Part shown: positions 9,445-18,976 of the stretch, piece after piece
How the letters are laid out: the number at the start of each line of letters is the position of its first letter
Position numbering within the stretch: position 1 is the first letter of the stretch
Source of the DNA: Paludibacter sp.
GTDB lineage: Bacteria; Bacteroidota; Bacteroidia; Bacteroidales; Paludibacteraceae
Direction of reading: 5' to 3'
Length of the DNA stretch: 64,000 bases
Assembly: GCA_028690665.1 (NCBI GenBank)
Contig: JAQVAV010000006.1
Location: 1 to 64,000 of the forward strand
The notes under the pieces: generated by a model
Database searches by the model: none
Told to the model about the DNA's origin: nothing
The model's input: the letters and a program-made list of their open reading frames with translations, nothing else
Translations under genes and position numbers: made by a program

Positions 9445-9858
9445 ATGGCATTAAAAAAACGAACAAAAGTAGAAGCCGGTTTTGCAATGTCGTCTATGAC
9501 GGATATTGTATTCCTGTTGTTACTGTTTTTTATCATGGCTTCAACCATGTCGTCGCCAAATGATATAAAATTAAATTTACCACAAAGTAAAGCCAAATCT
9601 TCAACGAAATCTGTTATTGCAAAAGTTTCGATTGATGCGGATGGAAATTACTTTGTTGCAACGGGTTCAGGTAAACCTGAACAGGTAGCGCCGGAGGCTC
9701 TCGAAGATTACATTGTAAACTTAGTGGCTCAGGACACAACTACATATATCGCATTGCATGCCGATCAGGATATTGCATATAAAGAAGTCGTTAAAGTATT
9801 GGACATTGCCAATCAACACAAATTAAAATTAGTTATTGCAACAAAAACACCTCAATAA
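9445..9858 (+). CDS. exbD: ExbD/TolR-family protein
   Basis: 137 residues: a short cytoplasmic N-terminus, one membrane helix (about 21-39, IVFLLLLFFIMASTM) preceded by Asp20 in SSMTDIVF, the counterpart of the proton-carrying Asp of ExbD, and a periplasmic domain. It works with ExbB to couple proton flow to TonB. Its last 23 bases overlap the start of the tonB-like gene, indicating translational coupling. Confidence 0.92.
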   Translation: MALKKRTKVEAGFAMSSMTDIVFLLLLFFIMASTMSSPNDIKLNLPQSKAKSSTKSVIAKVSIDADGNYFVATGSGKPEQVAPEALEDYIVNLVAQDTTTYIALHADQDIAYKEVVKVLDIANQHKLKLVIATKTPQ

Positions 9859-10657
9859 AAAGCAAGTGAAGAAATCAGAACTATATGGTACGACCGGTTC
9901 GGCAATCATTACGGGATTGTTGATACTTCTGCTGTTTCTGATTGTGATTCCCGGTAAAATGCCTGAAGACGAAGGAATCATGGTTAGTTTCGGAGATGCA
10001 GATGTAGGCACCGGAGTTACCGAAACACCTGTTTCAAAACCTGTTGAAGAAACGGTGCCCCCTCCTCAGACAACATCTAAGTCGACAAACCAGGAATATA
10101 TGACGCAGGATGATAATTCATTAGCCATTGCGGAACAAAAGAAAAAGGATAAAGAAGCTTTGGAAAAGCAACGTCAGGAAGAACTCCAACGAAAAAAAGA
10201 ACAGGAAGCTTTAGAAAATAAACGGAAAGAAGAAGAACGCATTGCTGCAGAAAAAAAACGAAAAGAGCAGGAAGCTATAGATAATGCCAATGCTATGAAC
10301 GGCCTTTTTGGCAGCGGCGGGTCGACCGGTAGCGGAACTACAACGGGTAGTTCCATGGAGGAAAATCCTGTGAGTTCTGGTAATTCTGGAGGAAATACGT
10401 GGATGTTGAATGGTGATCGTGGTCTCAATGGAGTAATCGAGAAACCAAACTATCTAAATAATGTTGAAGGTAAAATTACGGTCAATATACGAGTGGATGC
10501 AAATGGAAATGTTGCTGGAGCAGAAATTGGTTCCCCGACTACTATTGGAGACTTAGCAACACGGAATGCCGCAAAAGCAGCTGCATATAAAACAAAATTT
10601 ACTACAGGTAAAGGAATTGCTACAGGTACAATAACATATAACTTTAAGCTTAAATAA
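9836..10657 (+). CDS. tonB: TonB-like energy transducer
   Basis: 273 residues. It has a short cytoplasmic tail, one membrane anchor (about 21-42, SAIITGLLILLLFLIVIPG), then a Pro-containing linker and a long charged coiled coil (about 98-153, rich in KKKDKEALEKQRQEE-type repeats), a Ser/Gly-rich spacer, and a C-terminal domain (about 205-273; GKITVNIRVDANGNVAGAEI) of the TonB/TolA C-terminal type. It overlaps exbD, and a GTG further in is a less likely alternative start. The Lys/Glu coiled coil gives it a TolA flavour; whether it serves TonB- or Tol-type work is not decidable. Confidence 0.85.
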   Translation: MQQKHLNKKQVKKSELYGTTGSAIITGLLILLLFLIVIPGKMPEDEGIMVSFGDADVGTGVTETPVSKPVEETVPPPQTTSKSTNQEYMTQDDNSLAIAEQKKKDKEALEKQRQEELQRKKEQEALENKRKEEERIAAEKKRKEQEAIDNANAMNGLFGSGGSTGSGTTTGSSMEENPVSSGNSGGNTWMLNGDRGLNGVIEKPNYLNNVEGKITVNIRVDANGNVAGAEIGSPTTIGDLATRNAAKAAAYKTKFTTGKGIATGTITYNFKLK

Positions 10658-10675
10658 AAATTGGATCTAGATAAA

Positions 10676-11221
10676 ATGAATATTTATGTGTTTTTGGCTG
10701 ACGGTTTTGAAGAAATTGAAGCTATTGCCCCGATTGATATTTTCAGAAGAGCAGGATTGAATGTGACAACGGTATCGGTAAACGGAAAACAAGTGGTAGC
10801 AGGTGCTCATGGAATCCCTGTATTGTCAGATGCCGTTTTTGAAGATATTAGGTTTGCGAATGACAGTTTGTTGTTTTTGCCGGGAGGCTTACCCGGAACT
10901 TATAATCTGGATGCTCACAGGGGGCTTAAAGATTTATTGGCGACACAAGCAGAACAGGGTAAAGAAATAGCAGCTATTTGTGCGGCTCCTTCTATTCTTG
11001 GTAAAATGGGTGTTTTAGAAAATAAAGAAGCCATCTGCTATCCGGGGTTTGAGGCTGAATTATTGAAAGCTAAGCTGTCTGTGAATAAAATAGTAAAGTC
11101 AGATAATATCTTTACTGCAAAAGCGGCAGGAGTGGCAATACCGTTTGCTCTGAAAATTGTAGAAGAAATAAAAGGAAAAGAAATTGCGGAAAAAATCTCC
11201 AAAGGAATATTTTTCGAATAA
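10676..11221 (+). CDS. DJ-1/PfpI family protein
   Basis: 181 residues from the ATG at 10676; a TTG 15 bases upstream is in frame but less likely. It has a DJ-1/ThiJ fold with the acidic FEEIEAIAPIDIFRRAG, LPGGLPGT, and a nucleophile-elbow cysteine Cys102 in AAICAAPSILG. Members include Hsp31-like chaperones, deglycases and YajL-type oxidative-stress proteins, and the size fits the DJ-1 subfamily. It follows tonB by 18 bases and probably shares its transcript, then a strong terminator follows. Confidence 0.88.
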   Translation: MNIYVFLADGFEEIEAIAPIDIFRRAGLNVTTVSVNGKQVVAGAHGIPVLSDAVFEDIRFANDSLLFLPGGLPGTYNLDAHRGLKDLLATQAEQGKEIAAICAAPSILGKMGVLENKEAICYPGFEAELLKAKLSVNKIVKSDNIFTAKAAGVAIPFALKIVEEIKGKEIAEKISKGIFFE

Positions 11222-11229
11222 TTAAAACG

Positions 11230-11262
11230 AAAAAAGGAATATTCAAGATATTCCTTTTTTTA
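11230..11262. terminator. Bidirectional terminator between the DJ-1 gene and HU
   Basis: A perfect 13-bp stem (11230-11242 with 11248-11260) with a 5-base loop, A-rich on the left and T-rich on the right. It sits between convergent genes. Confidence 0.88.
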
Positions 11263-11285
11263 ATTTGCTATTGTCTGAGCTTATC

Positions 11286-11558
11286 TTAGTTAAGTGCGTT
11301 TGTAAGTTCAGCGCCTGCTTTAAATTTAGCCACTTTTTTAGCTTCGATAGTAATGGCCTGTTTTGTTGCAGGGTTAATACCCGGGCGGGCAGCACGTTCA
11401 GAAACTGAGAAAGTTCCGAAACCTACTAAACTAACTTTATCACCTGCGATGAGAGCATCGGAAACACTTTTTACAACTGCATCAAGAGCCTTTTTTGAGT
11501 CAGCTTTGCTTAGACCGGCTTCAGCAGCAATGGCATTGATTAATTCTGCTTTGTTCAT
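11286..11558 (-). CDS. hup: HU family DNA-binding protein
   Basis: 90 residues from the ATG at 11558, exactly the family length; 14 further codons upstream are open but not HU-like. MNKAELINAIAAEAGLSKADSKKALDAV, VSLVGFGTFSVSERAARPGINPATKQ and a terminal KFKAGAELTNALN are textbook HU. It is a nucleoid protein that bends DNA as a dimer. It is preceded by a very good promoter (11611-11640) and followed by the terminator shared with the DJ-1 gene, so it is monocistronic. Confidence 0.97.
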   Translation of the reverse strand: MNKAELINAIAAEAGLSKADSKKALDAVVKSVSDALIAGDKVSLVGFGTFSVSERAARPGINPATKQAITIEAKKVAKFKAGAELTNALN

Positions 11559-11610
11559 AAGTTTTAAAAAATAATTTAATTTGAAACAATAAATATACAT
11601 TTTGATTTTG

Positions 11611-11640
11611 CAAATGTAACTGTTTGAAAATAATTTGCAA
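11611..11640 (-). promoter_or_regulatory. Promoter of the HU gene
   Basis: On the minus strand TTG (11640-11638), 19 bases, then TACATTTG (11618-11611), a full match to the Bacteroidota housekeeping promoter. The -7 box lies 53 bases before the HU start. Confidence 0.82.
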
Positions 11641-11915
11641 GCATTTTAGTAAAAAAACTAAACAAATTTTTATTCATTTTTTTAAAAAATGCTCAAAAAC
11701 ATGTTTTTGACAAATTAATATGCCTTTCTGTGTGAAAAATTTATGTCATTCGGCGGAATTAGCCCGGTGTATTTAGTAATTATTATGTTTAGAAAAGCAA
11801 CAATATAAATTGAACAACTGTTTTATTTTCCATACATTATTATTTTTTATTGAAATTCTTTTGAAAAATTTATTGGAAAATATATCATTAAAAATATTAG
11901 AAATAAAATTAAAAA
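11641..11915. other. AT-rich gap with an 18-bp palindrome
   Basis: This completes the gap of more than 300 bases between HU and the first rhomboid gene (11559-11915). It carries a perfect 18-bp palindrome at 11693-11710 (TCAAAAACATGTTTTTGA), a possible binding site for a dimeric regulator. No gene, RNA or further promoter is recognisable. Confidence 0.5.
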
Positions 11916-12701
11916 ATGACAAATTCTCGATTTTCAGCGCTTAATTCTATGCCTCCGGTGGTAAAGAATCTTTTAGCAATAAATATTATTTTGTGGTTGG
12001 CTACGGCGATTACTCCTACTTTCTTCAAGAAGTTTGGACTTGACATTGACCTGACAGATATTCTTGGGTTGCACTACTGGGCTTCTCACAGATTCAATCC
12101 AGCCCAGCTGTTAACGTATATGTTTATGCACGGAGGATTTTTCCATTTGTTTTTTAATATGTTTGCATTGTATATGTTTGGGGCTCCATTAGAATACAGT
12201 TGGGGATCAAAGAAATTTTTATTGTATTATTTAGTTGCTGGTTTGGGAGCCGGTATAATTCAGGAGTTAGTTTGGACTGCAGAATTTCAGAGCTTGGTAA
12301 ATGCAATGGATAAAGCTATCGAAGCGAACTCGGGAGAAGGGCTGCTCGTTTATCAGAATCAGTTAAGCAAGATATTTCGATTTGGAAATCTGGCTGCTTT
12401 TGATGCTTCTTCCATTGAGGAAATGAAACAATTGCTGGTAAATTTGCCTGTGACAATAGGTGCTTCCGGCTCTATTTTCGGTTTACTTCTGGCTTTCGGA
12501 TGGTTATTTCCGCAAGTGCAGTTGTTTTTTCTGTTTATCCCTGTACCGATTCGGGCACGACTTGCCGTAACTATTTATGCCGTAGCGGAATTGTTTTTTG
12601 GGGTAGCTAATTTTAGCGGAGATAATATTGCTCATTTTGCCCATCTTGGAGGCATGTTGTTCGGAGCTGCTTTATTGTTATATTGGCGTAAAAAAAGATA
12701 A
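11916..12701 (+). CDS. Rhomboid-family intramembrane serine protease (first of a pair)
   Basis: 261 residues with six or more membrane segments. Rhomboid hallmarks are HGGFFHLFFNMFALYMFG (the L1-helix 2 region), the active-site GASGSIFGLL with its nucleophile Ser, and a histidine in AHFAHLGGMLFGA on the last helix. It cleaves membrane proteins within the bilayer. A loop of about 60 residues after helix 3 (VWTAEFQ...EEMKQLL) is a long insertion compared with GlpG. It starts with no obvious SD site and is followed after 4 bases by a second rhomboid gene. Confidence 0.93.
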   Translation: MTNSRFSALNSMPPVVKNLLAINIILWLATAITPTFFKKFGLDIDLTDILGLHYWASHRFNPAQLLTYMFMHGGFFHLFFNMFALYMFGAPLEYSWGSKKFLLYYLVAGLGAGIIQELVWTAEFQSLVNAMDKAIEANSGEGLLVYQNQLSKIFRFGNLAAFDASSIEEMKQLLVNLPVTIGASGSIFGLLLAFGWLFPQVQLFFLFIPVPIRARLAVTIYAVAELFFGVANFSGDNIAHFAHLGGMLFGAALLLYWRKKR

Positions 12702-12705
12702 ATCT

Positions 12706-13596
12706 ATGAATATCCTCGAAAATATTAAAATGGCTTATAAAAGGGGTGATGCGTTGATTCGCCTCATCTTTATTAACGTAGCTGTATTTCTAGTTGTACA
12801 GGCCCTTCTTCTTTTTTCTGCATTGATGAAATCGGATTTCGGACTTATAGTTAGTTCTTATCTGGCAGCTCCGGCAGACTTCACAGAGTTGCTTTACCGT
12901 CCATGGACTGTGATTACCTATATGTTTATGCATGAAGGAATAATGCATATTCTTTTTAATATGATTGCTCTTTATTGGTTTGGTAAAATATTTATGATGT
13001 ATTTTTCGGAAAAGCAATTAGTCGGTTTGTATTTTACAGGTGGTTTGGCCGGAGTAATAAGTTTTATTGTAGCTTATAACGTTTTCCCGTTTTTTGAAAA
13101 TGTGTTGCAGGTAGCTTCTTTAGTAGGAGCATCCGCTTCTATTATGGCGATCATTGTGGCAACTGCCGTTCAAACTCCTGATATGGAACTTCGTCTCCTG
13201 TTTATAGGAAATATAAAGCTTAAATATATTGCTGTAATTTCCGTACTTATAAGCTTTTTCGGCATAGCTTCCAACAATGCCGGAGGGGAAATTGCCCATC
13301 TTGGTGGTGCTTTGGCAGGCTATATTTTTGTTGTATCTTTGCGGAAAGGAAATGATATTACCAAATGGTTAAACGGTATATTTGATTTTATTGTGGACCT
13401 CTTTAAACCGAGAAAATCAAAGGTTAAAAGAAATAAAAAATCCACTGGCCAGAAAATGACAGATGCTGAGTTTAATATGGATAAGGCAAGTCGGATGAAA
13501 GAAATCGATCGGATTCTGGATAAAATTAAAACTTCGGGTTACGAAAGTCTTTCGGCAGAAGAAAAAAAACGTTTGTTTGACCAGGGAAAAAATTAA
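12706..13596 (+). CDS. Rhomboid-family intramembrane serine protease (second of a pair)
   Basis: 296 residues from the ATG at 12706, 4 bases after the first rhomboid's stop; an upstream in-frame extension inside that gene is rejected. It has membrane helices with MHEGIMHILFNMIALYWFGKIF, the nucleophile loop GASASIMAII and the C-terminal EIAHLGGALAGYIF histidine. A basic C-terminal cytosolic tail (about 225-296) ends in an amphipathic RMKEIDRILDKIKTSGYESLSAEEKKRLF segment, typical of Bacteroidota rhomboids. It is co-transcribed with the first copy and, 35 bases later, the EEP gene. Confidence 0.93.
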   Translation: MNILENIKMAYKRGDALIRLIFINVAVFLVVQALLLFSALMKSDFGLIVSSYLAAPADFTELLYRPWTVITYMFMHEGIMHILFNMIALYWFGKIFMMYFSEKQLVGLYFTGGLAGVISFIVAYNVFPFFENVLQVASLVGASASIMAIIVATAVQTPDMELRLLFIGNIKLKYIAVISVLISFFGIASNNAGGEIAHLGGALAGYIFVVSLRKGNDITKWLNGIFDFIVDLFKPRKSKVKRNKKSTGQKMTDAEFNMDKASRMKEIDRILDKIKTSGYESLSAEEKKRLFDQGKN

Positions 13597-13631
13597 TGCC
13601 CGATAAGAGCTAACTTTTACTATAATTTGAG

Positions 13632-14735
13632 ATGCTGGGTAAATCAATGGTGAAGGGAATTCTGATAATTTCCAATCTGATAGTGGCGATTTTGATGGCA
13701 ATCACACTTATTGGCTCTGTGATAAGTCCTGAAAAATTTATTTTACCGGCTTATACCTCTTTATTTTTTCCACTTACAATATTAGTTAATGCGGCATTTG
13801 TAGTGTTTTGGATTGTTGCACGTAAGTGGTACTTCATAATTTCCTTGGCAATTCTTTTTACTGGATCAAAAGAAATATCGGATGTATTTGCATTTAACTT
13901 TGGAGAAGTTGAAAGTGAATATACTTCAAAACCTGTACATATCTTAACCTATAATACACATCTTTTAGCCGGTATGGTAAAACATACCAAAAAGCAACCG
14001 AATGGAGTTATTCAATATATTCTTGATTCAAATGCAGATATTGTTTGTTTGCAGGAATTTGCAGTAAGTCCTAAAAAAGAATATATAACGGATGATGATA
14101 TTGATAAAATATTTCGTAAAGACTACCCATATAGATTTGTTTATTATCATAATGATAAAAAATGGGCTAATGTAGGTATTGCGATCATGTCTAAATTTCC
14201 AATTTTAAAGAAAAAGATAATTGATATCGGGTCTAATTATAATATCTCTGTTTTTGCAGATATTGTTATAGAAAAGGATACGGTACGTTTAATAAATAAT
14301 CATTTAGAGTCCAATAAACTGACTGAAACAGACAGGGAAATGCCGATTCAGCTTAAAGACAGTTTTAATACAGAGCGTTTTTCCGGAACAACAATGCACT
14401 TGTCCCGTAAACTCGAATCGGCTTATAAAATCCGGGCTCGTCAGGCAGATAAAATTGCCGGAATTATTAAAGATTCTCCTTATAAAGTGATTGTTTGCGG
14501 TGACTTTAACGATGTACCTGCATCTTATACATACACTAAGGTTAGGGGAGAATTAAAAGATGCTTTTACTGAGCAAGGATTTGGATTCGGTTGGACATTG
14601 AATATTCCTGCTTATAAATTCAGAATAGACTATATTATGTACGACCGGTCTTTTATGGCGGCTGATTACAGAGTGGGTAAGTGCAAAAGTTCAGATCACT
14701 ATCCTGTAGAATGCAATTTATATCTCGAAAAATAA
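13632..14735 (+). CDS. Membrane-anchored endonuclease/exonuclease/phosphatase-family protein
   Basis: 367 residues. Three hydrophobic segments lie at the N-terminus (about 8-30, 36-58 and 62-82) and an EEP-fold domain follows from about residue 100: ILTYNTHLL, IVCLQEF (metal-binding Glu), NNHLES, VIVCGDFNDVPAS and the terminal SSDHYPVECNL (catalytic Asp-His). EEP enzymes hydrolyse phosphodiester bonds in DNA, RNA, lipids or inositol phosphates; the membrane anchor favours an extracytoplasmic or lipid substrate. It follows the two rhomboid genes, a recurrent Bacteroidales order. The start at 13647 (MVKG) is an alternative. Confidence 0.87.
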   Translation: MLGKSMVKGILIISNLIVAILMAITLIGSVISPEKFILPAYTSLFFPLTILVNAAFVVFWIVARKWYFIISLAILFTGSKEISDVFAFNFGEVESEYTSKPVHILTYNTHLLAGMVKHTKKQPNGVIQYILDSNADIVCLQEFAVSPKKEYITDDDIDKIFRKDYPYRFVYYHNDKKWANVGIAIMSKFPILKKKIIDIGSNYNISVFADIVIEKDTVRLINNHLESNKLTETDREMPIQLKDSFNTERFSGTTMHLSRKLESAYKIRARQADKIAGIIKDSPYKVIVCGDFNDVPASYTYTKVRGELKDAFTEQGFGFGWTLNIPAYKFRIDYIMYDRSFMAADYRVGKCKSSDHYPVECNLYLEK

Positions 14736-14772
14736 TTATATGTATTAATTTTAATATTTTATTGTAGTATAT

Positions 14773-15150
14773 ATGAATACTCCTGCAAATTTGAAGTATA
14801 CCAAAGAACATGAATGGATTCGTGTTGAAGGTGATGTTGCTTATGTCGGGATTACCGATTATGCACAAAGTGAATTAGGTGAAATTGTTTTTGTTGAAGT
14901 CGAAACTATTGGTGAAACGCTCGATTCAGGTGAAGTTTTTGGAACAGTTGAGGCCGTAAAGACGGTATCTGAATTATTCCTTCCGGTTAGTGCCGAAATT
15001 TTGGAATTTAATGCTGAGCTCGAAGATAAACCAGAATTGGTGAACGAAGATCCTTATGGAACCGGCTGGATGGTGAAAATCGCTGTCAAAGATTCCTCGG
15101 AACTTGATGCACTGATGTCGCCGGAAGAATATGAAAAACTGATTGGTTGA
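14773..15150 (+). CDS. gcvH: Glycine cleavage system H protein
   Basis: 125 residues, the normal length. It begins with the conserved [20 protein letters not shown] and carries the lipoylation site at Lys63 in [18 protein letters not shown]-like context. It shuttles the aminomethyl group between the P, T and L proteins of glycine cleavage. No other gcv genes lie nearby. It precedes purE by 111 bases. Confidence 0.97.
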   Translation: MNTPANLKYTKEHEWIRVEGDVAYVGITDYAQSELGEIVFVEVETIGETLDSGEVFGTVEAVKTVSELFLPVSAEILEFNAELEDKPELVNEDPYGTGWMVKIAVKDSSELDALMSPEEYEKLIG

Positions 15151-15195
15151 TAATATATCCGGAATACAGAATAAAACTTAAAAAAGAGTTGATGT

Positions 15196-15231
15196 AATAA
15201 CAGAAAACAATTACGAGAATTTCCTGTTATT
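15196..15231 (+). terminator. Possible terminator after gcvH
   Basis: AATAACAG (15196-15203) pairs perfectly with CTGTTATT (15224-15231), and three further inner pairs follow after one mismatch. A T-rich stretch comes next. The loop is long, so this is a weak call. Confidence 0.4.
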
Positions 15232-15261
15232 GTTTGTGTTTTGTGAATTAAAAATAGAAAT

Positions 15262-15768
15262 ATGAAACCAAAAGTAAGTATAATTATGGGCAGTACTTCC
15301 GATCTGCCTGTTATGGAGAAAGCCGCAAAATTGCTGGATGAATTTGAAATTCCTTTTGAAATCAATGCGCTTTCGGCTCACCGTACGCCTGCCGAAGTTG
15401 AAAAATTTGCTAAAAATGCACGCGAAAATGGAATTGAAGTGATTATTGCAGCTGCAGGAATGGCTGCCCACCTTCCGGGTGTAATTGCCTCTATGACCAC
15501 TGTACCTGTTATCGGAGTGCCTGTTAATGCCAGTTTGGATGGTATGGACGCTTTGCTGGCAATCGTACAGATGCCTCCGGGAATTCCGGTTGCAACGGTT
15601 GGTATTAACGGAGCGTTGAATGCGGCTATTCTTGCAGTGCAGATGATGGCGGTAGGGGACAAAAATTTGCAGGTAAAACTCGCCGATTACAAAGAAAACC
15701 TGAAGAAGAAAATTGTGGAAGCTAACGAACAGTTAGCCAAAGTAAGTTTTAAGTTTAAAACCAACTGA
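15262..15768 (+). CDS. purE: N5-carboxyaminoimidazole ribonucleotide mutase
   Basis: 168 residues, class I PurE. It has the N-terminal VSIIMGSTSDLPVMEKA phosphate loop, the catalytic SAHRTPAEVEKFAKNA with its His, AAAGMAAHLPGV and PVIGVPVNASLDGMDALLAIVQMPPGIPVATVGI. It converts N5-CAIR to CAIR in purine synthesis. The stop codon lies inside the stem of a terminator hairpin. The gene is probably independent of the following pgk. Confidence 0.97.
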   Translation: MKPKVSIIMGSTSDLPVMEKAAKLLDEFEIPFEINALSAHRTPAEVEKFAKNARENGIEVIIAAAGMAAHLPGVIASMTTVPVIGVPVNASLDGMDALLAIVQMPPGIPVATVGINGALNAAILAVQMMAVGDKNLQVKLADYKENLKKKIVEANEQLAKVSFKFKTN

Positions 15769-15783
15769 TTTAGTTGGTTTTTT
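15757..15783 (+). terminator. Terminator overlapping the purE stop codon
   Basis: A 10-bp perfect stem (15757-15766 with 15772-15781), a short loop and a T run. The purE stop TGA (15766-15768) starts in the stem. Confidence 0.8.
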
Positions 15784-15808
15784 CTGTAATATTATTACTG
15801 TTTTTTCG

Positions 15809-15816
15809 TATCTTTG
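15809..15816 (+). promoter_or_regulatory. -7 promoter element of pgk
   Basis: TATCTTTG matches TAnnTTTG, 62 bases before the pgk ATG. The -33 region lacks a clear TTG. Confidence 0.5.
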
Positions 15817-15878
15817 TGCTCGCTTTACGAACAAATATAAATCCTTTGTAACTATCAAATTATTAAATATATAACAAT

Positions 15879-17135
15879 ATGCAAACTATTGACAATTTCA
15901 ACTTTGCCGGTAAAAAGGCAATCGTTCGTGTTGACTTCAATGTCCCATTGAACAAAGAAACAGGTGCTGTAAGTGATGATACCCGTATTCGTGGTGCATT
16001 GCCAACAATCAAAAAAATTCTTGCTGATGGTGGCGCTGTAATCCTTATGTCGCACATGGGACGTCCGAAACAGAACCCTGATCCTAAATTTTCATTGAAG
16101 CAGATTCTGTCAACAGTAGAAGAACGTCTGGGACAGAAAATTCAGTTTGCCGAAGATTGTGCAAATGCAGATGCACAGGCCGCAGCTTTGAAAGCAGGTG
16201 AAGTATTGTTGCTCGAAAATCTTCGTTTCTATGAAGAAGAAGAAGGAAAGCCTCGTGGTGAATTTGCTTCTGATGAAGCTAAAAAAGAAGCCAAAAAAGC
16301 TTTAAAAGAAAAACAAAAAGAATTTGCCCAAAAATTGGCTTCTTACGCTGATGTTTACGTAAACGATGCTTTTGGTACTGCACACCGTGCTCATGCGTCG
16401 ACAGCCGTAATTGCGGACTATTTTTCTGACGAAAACAAGATGTTCGGATTTCTTATCAATAGTGAATTGAAAGCCATGGATAAAGTGTTGACCGATGCTA
16501 AAGCTCCTTTTACAGCTATCATGGGTGGCGCTAAAGTTTCCGATAAAATCATGATTATCGAAAACTTGTTGGATCGCGTTCAGAATTTGATTATCGGTGG
16601 TGGTATGACTTATACTTTCATCAAAGCGCAGGGTGGCAAAATTGGAAATTCTCTTTGCGAAGATGATAAATTGGAACTTGCTCTTGGAATTCTTGAAAAA
16701 GCCAAAATTAAAGGTGTGAATGTATATATCCCGACAGATGCTGTAAATGCTGATAAATTTGCTGCAGATGCCAATACATGCATTTCAAAAACCAATGAAA
16801 CTCCTGACGGTTGGATGGGCTTGGATATTGCTGATGAAACAATTGCTAAATTCAGTGAAGTAATTGCTAACTCAAAAACAGTTCTTTGGAACGGTCCTAT
16901 GGGTGTATTCGAAATGGATAAATTTGCAAAAGGAACTTCGGCTGTTGCGCATGCAGTTGCTAAAGCTACTGCAAATGGAGCTTTCACGCTTATCGGTGGT
17001 GGTGATTCAGTTGCAGCTATCAATAAAAACAAATTGGCTGACAAAGTAAGCTATGTTTCGACTGGTGGTGGCGCTATGCTGGAATATATGGAAGGAAAAG
17101 TTCTTCCGGGTATTGCTGCAATTCGTGGTAAATAA
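15879..17135 (+). CDS. pgk: Phosphoglycerate kinase
   Basis: 418 residues. N-domain motifs include [16 protein letters not shown] and [13 protein letters not shown]-domain motifs include [37 protein letters not shown] and the nucleotide loop [13 protein letters not shown]. It interconverts 1,3-bisphosphoglycerate and 3-phosphoglycerate in glycolysis. A Lys/Glu-rich insert (about 125-150) follows the ENLRFY region, as in other Bacteroidota enzymes. It is a single gene between a purE terminator and its own terminator. Gapdh lies far away at 47.2 kb. Confidence 0.98.
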   Translation: MQTIDNFNFAGKKAIVRVDFNVPLNKETGAVSDDTRIRGALPTIKKILADGGAVILMSHMGRPKQNPDPKFSLKQILSTVEERLGQKIQFAEDCANADAQAAALKAGEVLLLENLRFYEEEEGKPRGEFASDEAKKEAKKALKEKQKEFAQKLASYADVYVNDAFGTAHRAHASTAVIADYFSDENKMFGFLINSELKAMDKVLTDAKAPFTAIMGGAKVSDKIMIIENLLDRVQNLIIGGGMTYTFIKAQGGKIGNSLCEDDKLELALGILEKAKIKGVNVYIPTDAVNADKFAADANTCISKTNETPDGWMGLDIADETIAKFSEVIANSKTVLWNGPMGVFEMDKFAKGTSAVAHAVAKATANGAFTLIGGGDSVAAINKNKLADKVSYVSTGGGAMLEYMEGKVLPGIAAIRGK

Positions 17136-17154
17136 TTGGAAATAAATAATATTG

Positions 17155-17190
17155 AAAGAGTGTCCGGAATGATTTTCAGACACTCTTTTT
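17155..17190 (+). terminator. Terminator of pgk
   Basis: A perfect 10-bp stem (17155-17164 with 17179-17188), a 14-base loop and a T run. Confidence 0.82.
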
Positions 17191-17220
17191 GTTTATGGAT
17201 ATTCCGACGGGAAAGATATA

Positions 17221-17362
17221 TTAGTGCCAAGAACAAAGACAAAAGAACAAAGATATGATATAATAATGTGCTAATATGCCAATTGGGACAAGTTGTGATG
17301 AATAGCTTCATCAACTCTATAAACTGATAAACTAATCAACTTTATGACCCAATGAACTTTGC
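17221..17362 (-). repeat. Degenerate dispersed repeat, copy C
   Basis: Between pgk and prfC the minus strand reads as the same phrase-like repeat as copy B: 17357-17335 matches 9227-9249 at 22 of 23 bases, followed by AGTTTATCAGTTTATAGAGTT, GCACATTATTATATC and TCTTTGTTCTTGGCAC words. Non-coding. Confidence 0.65.
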
Positions 17363-17401
17363 TGTAAAACTTATATAAACTTAGGTACAGATGAACGCTA
17401 A

Positions 17402-18976
17402 TCAGAACTCAGAAGTAAAATGGAACTGTATGTTCTCGAAATCGTTTTGAGCCATTTGGAGTACGTAACCGGAATCAGCTAAGAAAACATCCCTGCCATC
17501 TTTGTCTACAGCCATATACTGTGCTTTGCGCTTTTTGAAATTTTCAAGTTCTTCAGGATCATCACTCTCAATCCAGCATGCTTTGTGCAGGTTAATGGGT
17601 TCCCAGCGACATTGAGCGCCATATTCATGTAGCAGGCGGTACTGAATGACTTCAAACTGAAGTTGCCCCACGGTTCCTATGATTTTTCGGTTGTTGAACT
17701 GATTGATGAATAATTGTGCGACACCTTCATCCATCAATTGGTTGATACCTTTATCCAATTGTTTTGTTTTCATCGGATCCGCATTTTCAATGTATTTGAA
17801 CATTTCTGGAGAGAAACTGGGTATGCCTTTGAAATGCAGATTTTCACCCGAAGTCAGCGTGTCGCCTATTTTGAATGTGCCTGTATCTGGTAAGCCGACA
17901 ATGTCTCCGGCATAAGCTTCGTCAACGGTTTCCTTTTTTTGTGCCATAAAAGCCGTAGGAGCCGAAAATCGCATCATCTTTCCATGCCGGACATGTTTAT
18001 AATTGACGTTGCGTTCAAATTTACCGGAGCAAACCTTAACGAATGCAATACAGCTCCGGTGATTCGGATCCATGTTAGCATGAATTTTAAATATAAATCC
18101 CGAAAATGCTTCTTCGTAAGGATCTACAATCCGTTCCTGAGTTTGTACGGGTAGGGGAGAAGGTGCTATTTCGACAAAACAATCCAATAGTTCTTTCACA
18201 CCGAAAGTATTCAGTGCGCTACCGAAAAACACGGGTGCTAATTTTCCGCTGAGATATTCTTGGACATCAAACTCATTATAAACGCCATTGATTAATTCAA
18301 GATCTTCTCTGAGTTTTGATGCATCTTTTTCGCCGACGAGCTCCGCTAGTTCTTTTCCCGCAATATCAACGTTGAGGGTTTCACTTATTTTTTGTTTGTT
18401 CGGAGTATAGAGTTCGAGGTTATCTTTATATATATTGTAGACTCCTTTAAATGAAAATCCCTGATTGATCGGCCAACTTAATGGGCGTACGGCAATGTTG
18501 AGCTCGGCTTCCAACTCGTCGAGCAATTCAAAAGGATCTTTACCTTCACGGTCCATCTTGTTCACAAAAATCATTACCGGAGTATTTCGCATTCGGCAGA
18601 CATTCATGAGTTTGCGGGTTTGAGCCTCAACTCCTTTGGCCGTGTCTACAACAATAATTACGCTGTCTACAGCAGTTAGTGTTCGATAAGTGTCTTCGGC
18701 AAAATCCTGGTGGCCGGGAGTGTCAAGAATATTGATTTTGAAATGGCGGTATTCAAATCCCATTACTGATGTCGCAACCGAAATTCCACGTTGCTTTTCA
18801 ATTTCCATCCAGTCGGAAGTTGCAGTTTTTTTGATTTTATTTGATTTTACGGCTCCTGCCACATGAATTGCACCTCCAAAAAGCAACAGTTTTTCTGTAA
18901 GAGTGGTTTTCCCTGCATCAGGGTGGCTGATGATCGCAAATGTTCGTCTGCGTTTAATTTCCGATTCTAAAGACAT
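17402..18976 (-). CDS. prfC: Peptide chain release factor 3
   Basis: 524 residues. The G domain starts [23 protein letters not shown] (P-loop), with the RF3-type switch [33 protein letters not shown] and [19 protein letters not shown]. It is followed by domain 2 and a C-terminal domain with [24 protein letters not shown]. It removes RF1/RF2 from the ribosome after peptide release. A TTG-N19-TAATTTTG promoter lies 50 bases upstream, and the gene is monocistronic. Confidence 0.97.
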   Translation of the reverse strand: MSLESEIKRRRTFAIISHPDAGKTTLTEKLLLFGGAIHVAGAVKSNKIKKTATSDWMEIEKQRGISVATSVMGFEYRHFKINILDTPGHQDFAEDTYRTLTAVDSVIIVVDTAKGVEAQTRKLMNVCRMRNTPVMIFVNKMDREGKDPFELLDELEAELNIAVRPLSWPINQGFSFKGVYNIYKDNLELYTPNKQKISETLNVDIAGKELAELVGEKDASKLREDLELINGVYNEFDVQEYLSGKLAPVFFGSALNTFGVKELLDCFVEIAPSPLPVQTQERIVDPYEEAFSGFIFKIHANMDPNHRSCIAFVKVCSGKFERNVNYKHVRHGKMMRFSAPTAFMAQKKETVDEAYAGDIVGLPDTGTFKIGDTLTSGENLHFKGIPSFSPEMFKYIENADPMKTKQLDKGINQLMDEGVAQLFINQFNNRKIIGTVGQLQFEVIQYRLLHEYGAQCRWEPINLHKACWIESDDPEELENFKKRKAQYMAVDKDGRDVFLADSGYVLQMAQNDFENIQFHFTSEF

